Shown here piece after piece: positions 1-4,714 of a stretch of 5,216 nt of DNA. Location: NCBI GenBank assembly GCA_017629415.1, contig JAGBXG010000142.1, positions 1 to 5,216 of the forward strand, read 5' to 3'. The position numbers and the translations under genes were made by a program. The stretch comes from Pseudomonadota bacterium (GTDB lineage Bacteria; Myxococcota; Bradymonadia; UBA4248). Within the stretch, counting starts at the first letter, position 1. Each line of letters starts with the position of its first letter. The notes beneath the pieces were generated by a model, which was not told the origin of the DNA, searched no databases, and saw only the letters and a program-made list of their open reading frames with translations.

Positions 1-144
1 AATTTTTCCGTAAGTCCTCAGACACAGGTTCCTTCCGATTTTGAACTTAGCGATTGGACGCTTATTCAACCATTTGCCTGTGCTGGCCTGGATTTCCGCA
101 TTATGACCTATATGTCATCAGTTTTCGCATTTTACGCTTTTTAA
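1..144 (+). CDS. Possible C-terminal end of a hypothetical protein, truncated by the left edge
   Basis: Frame 1 is open from the first base to a TAA at 142-144 and gives 47 residues without a start codon at the edge. The other two plus frames hit stops within about 45 bases, and the minus frames are also interrupted. The peptide is rich in aromatic residues and ends VFAFYAF; a terminal Phe with Tyr two residues before it is loosely like the C-terminal strand of outer-membrane beta-barrel proteins, but this is a weak resemblance. I recognise no family. A run of 47 open codons could arise by chance. Modest support comes from the inverted repeat that starts two bases after the stop, since both complete plus-strand genes here are also followed within about 10 bases by a hairpin. 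It could equally be non-coding DNA. Confidence 0.3.
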   Translation, partial: NFSVSPQTQVPSDFELSDWTLIQPFACAGLDFRIMTYMSSVFAFYAF

Positions 145-145
145 A

Positions 146-180
146 GGTTGATTTTTTTTTTTTTTTTTAAAAACTCAACC
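146..180. repeat. Imperfect inverted repeat enclosing a T17 homopolymer
   Basis: The arms ggttga (146-151) and tcaacc (175-180) are perfectly complementary. Inside them the first five bases of a 17-T run (152-168) can pair with AAAAA (169-173), leaving a single unpaired C at 174 and a loop of about 12 T. It begins two bases after the TAA of the left-edge reading frame. The arrangement of outer stem, one-base C bulge on the 3' arm and inner stem matches the other hairpins of this window, although the inner stem is only A-T pairs and the loop is large. A long T run is also a site of polymerase slippage, so its exact length is uncertain. Confidence 0.45.
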
Positions 181-316
181 CGTTTTATGGTGTTAATACA
201 TAAAAGAACCCATTTTTATGACTATTATCGTTCGAATGTTCAAACTATTTTCTCAAACTATTTTCAGCATACCGCATTGCACAATCGAGTTTCACAGAGT
301 CTTCGTGTCACATGTA
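181..316. other. AT-rich non-coding stretch
   Basis: No convincing gene lies here. A reading frame that would start at 148 crosses the T17 tract, encodes a run of Phe, has no Shine-Dalgarno and is judged spurious. The stretch holds a 7-bp inverted repeat, ttttatg (183-189) and cataaaa (199-205), with a 9-base loop, and the 13-bp tandem duplication listed separately. I could not find a convincing -35/-10 pair. Confidence 0.5.
240..265 (+). repeat. Perfect 13-bp tandem duplication
   Basis: The unit tcaaactattttc occurs at 240-252 and again, without any spacer, at 253-265. The copies are identical. The position is about 200 bases upstream of the first lipoprotein start. It may be a recent slippage duplication or a pair of protein-binding sites on nearly the same face of the helix; nothing else here decides between these. 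Confidence 0.8.
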
Positions 317-355
317 TTGGGCTTGCCGTATGAGCCACGCTCATAGGCAAGCCAA
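317..355. repeat. Imperfect hairpin A with single-base bulges
   Basis: Outer pairs ttgg (317-320) with ccaa (352-355) and cttgcc (322-327) with ggcaag (346-351); inner stem tatgagc (329-335) with gctcata (339-345); loop cac (336-338). Unpaired G at 321 and 328 lie in the 5' arm, so read on the minus strand the bulge is a C on the 3' arm after ATA, as in the hairpins near 2022-2129. It abuts hairpin B with no gap. It has no T-tract and lies upstream of a gene, so it is not an ordinary terminator for a visible gene. Confidence 0.8.
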
Positions 356-389
356 GGGCGGCGTATTGCCGAAGGCAATAGACGCCCCC
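356..389. repeat. Imperfect hairpin B, near-copy of hairpin D
   Basis: Stem segments ggg (356-358) with ccc (387-389), ggcg (360-363) with cgcc (383-386), and inner stem tattgcc (364-370) with ggcaata (374-380); loop gaa (371-373). The bulges are C359 on the 5' arm and GA (381-382) on the 3' arm. The inner stem is identical to that of the hairpin at 2059-2086, on the other side of the first lipoprotein gene, with only the loop's last base and the bulge changed. Confidence 0.85.
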
Positions 390-414
390 CCCATAGGACA
401 AATTTACATACATG

Positions 415-431
415 ATATGCATAGTGCATAT
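415..431. promoter_or_regulatory. AT-rich inverted repeat upstream of first lipoprotein gene, possible operator
   Basis: The arms atatgca (415-421) and tgcatat (425-431) are perfectly complementary around the spacer tag. The repeat ends 31 bases before the ATG at 462. A comparable repeat with ATAT outer ends lies at nearly the same distance before the second lipoprotein gene (2159-2177). This could be a repressor or activator site overlapping a promoter; no clear -35/-10 pair was recognised, so the role is inferred only from symmetry and position. Confidence 0.4.
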
Positions 432-450
432 TCTAAACTTACCCCATCAG

Positions 451-455
451 AGGAG
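451..455 (+). promoter_or_regulatory. Shine-Dalgarno deciding the start at 462
   Basis: AGGAG lies six bases before the ATG at 462. The same reading frame is open further upstream to an ATG at 312, but that longer start has no such site, would translate through hairpins A and B, and would place a hydrophobic lipoprotein signal 50 residues inside the protein. The site therefore fixes the start at 462. Confidence 0.85.
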
Positions 456-461
456 AATATC

Positions 462-2012
462 ATGAAATCAACGCGTTTATCCGTCATCTCACTTGCCATG
501 GCATGTTTGTTTTTCGGTTGCAATGAACCAGATGAGCAAGATAACGATGTCACACTGGAAAACACTGCAGAACTTTGTGCGGACGGTCAAGACAACGATA
601 ATAATGGTGTGAGCGACTGCGACGAGGCAAGCTGCGCAGAGTTTGAAAACTGCAAAGATACATCCGATGAGCAAGAAAAGGCATGTTCCGGAGATATGCC
701 GGAAGGCAAGAAGAACTGCACCTGCGACAAGACAACGGACGAATGGAAAGACTGCCAGGAGGCTGACAGTAACGAACCGGCTAACAGCAACAAACCGTTA
801 GAAAATACCGAAGCGCTTTGCAAAGACACGATAGATAACGATGACAACGGCTTGACCGACTGCGAAGAAGACAGCTGCGCGGAGTTTGAAAACTGCAAAG
901 AAGCTGGCGATAACGTCGTTGCCGATAAAGACGAAAACGGCAACCACATGAAAGACAGCAAAGAACCTGGAATGGCAAGCGCTCAAACTTGCCGATACCA
1001 TCATGAATGTACGGCGCCGATGTTCTGCGACAGCTTTGTGGGGAAATGCGCCGACAAATGCACGCACAACGACGATTGCATGGAAGGGTTTATTTGCCGT
1101 CCCGATGGCCGTTGCGCTGCCGAAGCTTTCGAAACCGTGTGGAGAACGACAACGGCTCAGGAAGCCATAGCACTTCCCTTGGGTCTTGATACCAATACCT
1201 GCGATGTCACCATCGACTGGGGCGATGGCTCCGCCACAGAGCAAATCACCGAATGTCCTGAATTCGACCAGCTCAAACATACGTATGCCGAAGCCGGCGA
1301 TTACCACATTAAAATAACAGGCACATGGGACGGTTGGTGCATGGGCGAGGGAAACAGCATGGGTTCATGCATGACGCCGGAAAATGCGGCAAAGCTTATT
1401 GAAGTCGTGTCTTATGGCCCCGTAGGACTCGCCAATAGAGGTTTTGCAGAGGCAAAGAACCTGAGCAAGCTTTCGAGCATCGACATTCCGGATTCTTCAA
1501 TACTTGGTAAAAAAATAGATGATAATGTCTATGCTGAAGCTATGTTTTATGGCTGCGAAAACCTCGTCAACGGCATTTCCAAATGGGATGTCAGCAACGT
1601 CACCGATTTGAGCTATTTTTTGGCCGGAGCAAAGAAATTTAATGAAAATTTATATATGTGGAATGTTTCTAAAGTCACGCATTATAGTGGCATGTTCTGG
1701 GGAGCTGAAGCTCTGGCGTCAAATCCTATCGGTCAATGGGATTTGACTGCTGCCAAAAGTATGTCAGATATGTTCGGTAACACAACTAAACCCAGCCTGA
1801 ATTATACATGTGGCGGAAATGATCGCATCTTACCGGCCAACCTTTCGGATTGTAATGCTATTAAAGATATGTATACAGGCTCAAATGTAGATTGTGATCT
1901 TGTCGATAACTGGACAAGTTCTCTCTGCGAAGATGCCGTGAATTATACAGCACTTACGGGGGCCATTGGCAGTTGTACAAAGGCAGATTATAAAGCTGAG
2001 TGTGCGAAATAA
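462..2012 (+). CDS. Multidomain cysteine-rich surface lipoprotein with MopE-like repeats, PKD-like domain and BspA-type leucine-rich repeats
   Basis: A 516-residue predicted exported lipoprotein of unknown binding partner. Seen: a short basic N-terminus, a hydrophobic segment and lipobox LFFGC, with Cys20 as the lipidated residue. Two copies of an acidic Cys/Asp/Asn repeat (37-64 and 118-145; core DGQDNDNNG in the first) resemble the calcium- or metal-binding motifs annotated as MopE-like. An eight-cysteine module (177-218) follows, then a PKD-like domain (about 247-292, WGDGS and HTYAEAGDY), then about three BspA-type (DUF285) repeats at 355-440, with WDV, WNV and WDL spaced 25-26 residues. 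The C-terminal tail (450-516) has six cysteines, probably in disulfides. Family knowledge: PKD and BspA-type repeats commonly serve adhesion at the cell surface. Inferred: attachment to a host, particle or neighbouring cell. The gene is flanked by hairpins on both sides. The GC content drops from about 53% (1021-1500) to about 40% (1501-1980) at the BspA part, by hand count. Confidence 0.92.
   Translation: MKSTRLSVISLAMACLFFGCNEPDEQDNDVTLENTAELCADGQDNDNNGVSDCDEASCAEFENCKDTSDEQEKACSGDMPEGKKNCTCDKTTDEWKDCQEADSNEPANSNKPLENTEALCKDTIDNDDNGLTDCEEDSCAEFENCKEAGDNVVADKDENGNHMKDSKEPGMASAQTCRYHHECTAPMFCDSFVGKCADKCTHNDDCMEGFICRPDGRCAAEAFETVWRTTTAQEAIALPLGLDTNTCDVTIDWGDGSATEQITECPEFDQLKHTYAEAGDYHIKITGTWDGWCMGEGNSMGSCMTPENAAKLIEVVSYGPVGLANRGFAEAKNLSKLSSIDIPDSSILGKKIDDNVYAEAMFYGCENLVNGISKWDVSNVTDLSYFLAGAKKFNENLYMWNVSKVTHYSGMFWGAEALASNPIGQWDLTAAKSMSDMFGNTTKPSLNYTCGGNDRILPANLSDCNAIKDMYTGSNVDCDLVDNWTSSLCEDAVNYTALTGAIGSCTKADYKAECAK
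570..896 (+). repeat. Two-copy internal duplication with an 81-codon period
   Basis: The coding DNA for residues 37-64 (570-653) and 118-145 (813-896) is duplicated at an offset of 243 bases. Each encodes a 28-residue unit with Cys at equivalent places and ending CAEFENC. The 3' ends are almost identical: 630-658 and 873-901 match at 28 of 29 bases, including synonymous positions. This points to a recent duplication or to gene conversion within the gene, in contrast to the diverged segments between the copies. Confidence 0.85.
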
Positions 2013-2021
2013 ACGGGCGCT

Positions 2022-2050
2022 TCCCTATGTGCCTTCGGGCACATACGGGA
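2022..2050. repeat. Imperfect hairpin C with a UUCG tetraloop, ten bases after a stop codon
   Basis: The outer pairs tccc (2022-2025) and ggga (2047-2050) enclose the inner stem tatgtgcc (2026-2033) and ggcacata (2038-2045). The loop ttcg is closed by C-G, the unusually stable UUCG tetraloop if transcribed. One unpaired C (2046) sits in the 3' arm directly after ATA. It starts ten bases after the lipoprotein stop and would protect or end that transcript, but no T-tract follows directly. Confidence 0.85.
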
Positions 2051-2058
2051 TTGCTTTC

Positions 2059-2086
2059 GGCGCTATTGCCGATGGCAATACGCGCC
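2059..2086. repeat. Imperfect hairpin D, near-copy of hairpin B
   Basis: Outer stem ggcgc (2059-2063) with gcgcc (2082-2086), inner stem tattgcc (2064-2070) with ggcaata (2074-2080), loop gat, and one unpaired C (2081) in the 3' arm after ATA. Together with hairpin B (356-389) it forms a same-orientation pair flanking the first lipoprotein gene. It is followed only by CTTTA, too short a T-tract to be a convincing terminator by itself. Confidence 0.85.
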
Positions 2087-2090
2087 TTTA

Positions 2091-2129
2091 ACGTCGGTTA
2101 TCGCGCCTTGCGGCCCGATACACCGACGT
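2091..2129. repeat. Long imperfect hairpin E, possible terminator
   Basis: Outer stem acgtcggt (2091-2098) with accgacgt (2122-2129), middle stem tatcg (2099-2103) with cgata (2116-2120), a C-C mismatch (2104/2115), then gcc (2105-2107) with ggc (2112-2114) around the loop ttgc. The unpaired C2121 in the 3' arm again follows ATA. A T-rich but interrupted stretch (2131-2150) follows, so this is the best candidate among hairpins C, D and E for ending transcription of the first lipoprotein gene, with modest confidence. Confidence 0.8.
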
Positions 2130-2158
2130 ATTTCTATCATTTTTATGTTTTGAGCTTT

Positions 2159-2177
2159 ATATCATAATAAATGATAT
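2159..2177. promoter_or_regulatory. AT-rich inverted repeat upstream of second lipoprotein gene, possible operator or promoter
   Basis: Perfect arms atatcat (2159-2165) and atgatat (2171-2177) surround the spacer aataa. The repeat ends 31 bases before the ATG at 2209, the same placement as the repeat at 415-431. CATAAT at 2163-2168 matches a -10 hexamer at five of six bases but has no good -35 at the usual distance; TTGAGC at 2150-2155 is a -35-like hexamer that would instead pair with a poor -10 near 2172-2178. Role inferred. Confidence 0.35.
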
Positions 2178-2197
2178 CCCATCGTCCCCATCACTTT

Positions 2198-2203
2198 GAA
2201 GGA
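2198..2203 (+). promoter_or_regulatory. Shine-Dalgarno for the second lipoprotein gene
   Basis: GAAGGA lies five bases before the ATG at 2209. The following sequence begins with a basic, then hydrophobic lipoprotein signal, so the start is well fixed. Confidence 0.75.
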
Positions 2204-2208
2204 TCCCT

Positions 2209-4497
2209 ATGAAAAAGCATCGATTTCTATTTTCGATATTTACATGTCTTGCACTCGGCATGTCAGCATGTGACAATGAAGATAACCCGGACACTCATCC
2301 ATCCCCGGACACACAGGGTTCTCAAATACCACAGGTTACATTTTCACTCAGTTACGGCAGTTACCTCACCCACATGACCATTCAAAAATGGCAAACTGTT
2401 CTTCCCGAACAAGCCAATTCCTCAGGTTCGGGGGTTGGTGAAATCGTCGTCATGCTTTGTAAGGAAAATGACCCGACCTGTACCGCACCCGAACACGTGA
2501 TGAGCGTGACCGAAGCCGAAGGTTGGAAATCCGCCCCCATTCAGGCAAGCAACGGTCCGACCATTCAACTCAATCGCTTACCTGCAGGTACGTGGCATAT
2601 GATGATATTCGAAGATTCCGTCATTTCAGCTGCCAATGGTCGCGATTATAAACATCCCAATCCGATATGCAAAGAGGGCGAAGATTGGGGATGTATCGTC
2701 AGTGAAACCGATAGAATGCTTGTTTCACAGGAAGATTACGACAAATATTCTAAAAATACGGACAAAAATCAGCTCGGTATTTATCCCCAGCCTTCTGCCA
2801 TAAAAATCACCGTGCCCAACTCATGCAAAGATGCCAGTTGTACGCAAGATCTGGGCAAACTTCTGCTCGCTCATTATCATGAAAGAAATATATCTTACGA
2901 TGCACGCCCTGAAGATGGTTATCTTGCGGTAGGTACAGCCGGCGGATTGCGTATCGTCGATTTAAGCGATTTCTCGGTGCAGAAATCTTATGGCGAAATG
3001 TTCGATTATACCCTGCTTGACAACGATGGTTCGGCGATCAATGGCGTACCATGCGGCCTTATCGACGGTGACGATGGTTCAACCGTCTGGGTCATCTATA
3101 ATATGAAAGGTAATGGAAAAGATAATATTGCCGTACCTTTTGATGTCCAAAACAAACAGCAGATTGGCAATAAACACGTCGTATTAAAAGATCGTTCCAC
3201 CAATACTTCCCTTTGCCGTGGCATTGTCAAAGATGGCAAAATGTACACATGGTCCAGATTCCAGGGCAAACCGGGGGCTGGCAATGTCGTTTATATTCCA
3301 TCTCTGACCGATGTCTTAAACAATACGGCCAATATTACCGCCGAAACTTGTCCGCAGTACAGCGAATTGACCGGTGCATGTATGGTTGATCCCATCGCTT
3401 ATTTGCACAATACCGACAGCCTTGTTGTTTGGCACGACACCGTTTTCTCCATTCAGGGCAACCTGAATGCCGATGGCAAACATAAAGGCAGCAATGGCGG
3501 CATTTGCAGCGGTGGCGAAGATCTGTGCATATTCAAAACGAAAGCCGGAGAACAGTTCCTCGAAGCCATTTCGGCCAAAGGTTCTGAAGGCACTTATATC
3601 GAAGCCGGGGACTACTGGGAACAGTCAACCACAGCCTCAGGCGATAAAACCGAATGCAAAGTCAACGATTATTTCTTCAATGTTCCCGCCCTGACACTCG
3701 TCGAAAAATCCAATACGGTGGCATGGCTGATTGCCAGCAAATGTCTCTCGATTGCAGCATGGAAACTTAAGTATGATAAAGCCTCGGGCGATATCACTGC
3801 CGAACGCCTCACGTTAAGCGATATGCCCGGTCAACAGAATCTCGATACGTCACAATTCGGTGTCTATATCACCGATTGGGCCATTTCTCCCGACAAAAAA
3901 TATCTCTATGGCATGCCGAGCGGCCCTTCATCCATGATGCTTTATACAAAACAGGGCACCGAAGACAGATATAGTGCCTCAAACCGCACACTCGGTCTCG
4001 TCCTTGATATTTCAGGCTCTAGACCCAAATATGCCGAAGATGCCCAATTTAACCGCAATATCGATGGTTACGAAGGTAATAACAACGATGGCAACCCCAA
4101 ATCCCCGGCTATCGATCTCGGGCTGGATATCCAACAGCACTGGTATACACAGTATTTCAGCGAATGGACCAATAATATCAGTGGTGCCGTCACGACATTT
4201 CGTCCAGCCAGAATCCAAATGGCTGTAAGCAATCATACCTTATGGCTCACGCGTATTGGCGACGGCACAGAAGATGGCGGAAGAGCTACCAAAAATACAC
4301 TCGGTCATTACCGCGATATCGCCAGCTACGACCTCGAAGATGCGCGCTCAATCCTCTGGCCCCACCAGAATGAATCCTATTTCCATCCTTATACCGGCGG
4401 CACCGACAACATGAGACCCAGCGGATTTCCGCTCGATCCCAAGGACTTTGAAACCGTCAATACGATGGGAATCGTTTATTTGCCTAAAAAATCATGA
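2209..4497 (+). CDS. Large lipoprotein of unknown function, beta-sandwich plus beta-propeller-like
   Basis: 762 residues; I do not recognise a named family. Seen: MKKHR basic start, hydrophobic segment and lipobox LGMSAC with Cys21 as the lipid anchor, then an acidic Pro/Asp/Ser linker to about residue 40. Residues about 41-143 read as a beta-sandwich (alternating strands, LPAGTWHMMIFED). From about 228 on, strand-rich segments with a loose repeat style follow: GYLAVGTAGGLRIVDLSD at 237-254, IAYLHNTDSLVVWHD at 396-410, ITDWAISPDKKYLYG at 554-568, IQMAVSNHTLWLTRIGDG at 669-686. These resemble beta-propeller blades. Closely spaced cysteines (84/91, 154/162, 206/211, 381/391, 433/440) suggest disulfides and so an extracytoplasmic place. 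No catalytic motif was found. The gene ends with tandem stops TGA-TAA, and a hairpin follows five bases after the second. Inferred: an outer-surface binding or scaffold protein; an enzyme is not excluded. The start is supported by the signal and GAAGGA. Confidence 0.9.
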   Translation: MKKHRFLFSIFTCLALGMSACDNEDNPDTHPSPDTQGSQIPQVTFSLSYGSYLTHMTIQKWQTVLPEQANSSGSGVGEIVVMLCKENDPTCTAPEHVMSVTEAEGWKSAPIQASNGPTIQLNRLPAGTWHMMIFEDSVISAANGRDYKHPNPICKEGEDWGCIVSETDRMLVSQEDYDKYSKNTDKNQLGIYPQPSAIKITVPNSCKDASCTQDLGKLLLAHYHERNISYDARPEDGYLAVGTAGGLRIVDLSDFSVQKSYGEMFDYTLLDNDGSAINGVPCGLIDGDDGSTVWVIYNMKGNGKDNIAVPFDVQNKQQIGNKHVVLKDRSTNTSLCRGIVKDGKMYTWSRFQGKPGAGNVVYIPSLTDVLNNTANITAETCPQYSELTGACMVDPIAYLHNTDSLVVWHDTVFSIQGNLNADGKHKGSNGGICSGGEDLCIFKTKAGEQFLEAISAKGSEGTYIEAGDYWEQSTTASGDKTECKVNDYFFNVPALTLVEKSNTVAWLIASKCLSIAAWKLKYDKASGDITAERLTLSDMPGQQNLDTSQFGVYITDWAISPDKKYLYGMPSGPSSMMLYTKQGTEDRYSASNRTLGLVLDISGSRPKYAEDAQFNRNIDGYEGNNNDGNPKSPAIDLGLDIQQHWYTQYFSEWTNNISGAVTTFRPARIQMAVSNHTLWLTRIGDGTEDGGRATKNTLGHYRDIASYDLEDARSILWPHQNESYFHPYTGGTDNMRPSGFPLDPKDFETVNTMGIVYLPKKS

Positions 4498-4502
4498 TAA
4501 AC

Positions 4503-4537
4503 GCATCCGAGCGTGTCAAAGGCACGCTCGGAGATGC
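4503..4537 (+). terminator. Strong hairpin F after the second lipoprotein gene, possible terminator
   Basis: The stem ccgagcgtgtc (4507-4517) pairs with ggcacgctcgg (4521-4531) with one G-U pair, around the loop aaa. After a two-base bulge AG (4532-4533), gcat (4503-4506) and atgc (4534-4537) extend it. It begins five bases after the tandem stop codons. There is no T-tract, so it is not a canonical intrinsic terminator; it may instead stabilise the 3' end of the transcript or act with Rho. Confidence 0.5.
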
Positions 4538-4660
4538 AGGTTCATTCATGAGATATGGGGGACGTGTCGAAAAGTGTTTAAACTTTGCTGAGACCTTCTC
4601 GGATTAGTTTCGTGATTGCCTTCGTCAGCAATCGTGAGTTTGCCGTGATTGCCCTGATTC

Positions 4661-4691
4661 GCGTTTCAAATCTAAACACAATTTGAAACGC
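4661..4691 (-). terminator. Perfect 11-bp hairpin downstream of the helicase gene, possible terminator
   Basis: Arms gcgtttcaaat (4661-4671) and atttgaaacgc (4681-4691) pair perfectly around a 9-base loop. Read on the minus strand it lies about 40 bases after the helicase stop codon. It lacks a T-tract on either strand and, unlike the other hairpins here, has no bulge, so it is probably a separate element. It could be a transcript-end structure or a binding site. Confidence 0.4.
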
Positions 4692-4700
4692 CCTCATCAC

Positions 4701-4714
4701 TTCTATGCATAGAA
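4701..4714. repeat. Perfect 14-base palindrome
   Basis: ttctatgcatagaa is its own reverse complement, 18 bases beyond the stop codon of the minus-strand helicase gene. Its centre tatgcata also occurs at 416-423 within the inverted repeat upstream of the first lipoprotein gene. A dimeric DNA-binding protein could bind it, but the shared core is short enough for coincidence. Confidence 0.6.

Noticed and set aside
240..265. CRISPR array
   Set aside because: Only two directly adjoining 13-base units without spacers; no regular repeat-spacer pattern anywhere in the window.
148..333. 61-codon plus-strand reading frame
   Set aside because: It begins next to the T17 tract, encodes a Phe run, crosses non-coding repeats, lacks a Shine-Dalgarno and matches nothing known.
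312..461. In-frame upstream extension of the first lipoprotein to an ATG at 312
   Set aside because: It has no ribosome-binding site, translates hairpins A and B, and would bury a clear lipoprotein signal 50 residues inside; the ATG at 462 has AGGAG at six bases.
587..961. 124-codon minus-strand frame rich in serine and leucine
   Set aside because: It is the antisense shadow of the acidic repeat region of the lipoprotein gene; the composition follows from the reverse complement of Asp/Glu/Asn/Cys codons.
798..1307. 169-codon minus-strand frame
   Set aside because: Antisense to the well-supported lipoprotein gene, with no start signal and no recognisable family.
317..2129. Integron attC sites
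   Set aside because: The bulged hairpins recall attC, but the conserved GTTRRRY/RYYYAAC core ends are not found, stems are shorter than typical, and no integrase is visible.
2022..2129. Riboswitch or structured leader for the second lipoprotein gene
   Set aside because: The three hairpins are independent stem-loops near the preceding stop codon, without a multi-helix junction or a known conserved core.
3974..4236. Overlapping short frames on both strands inside the second lipoprotein gene
   Set aside because: They lie within a coherent 762-codon frame with a signal peptide and ribosome-binding site, and have no family features.
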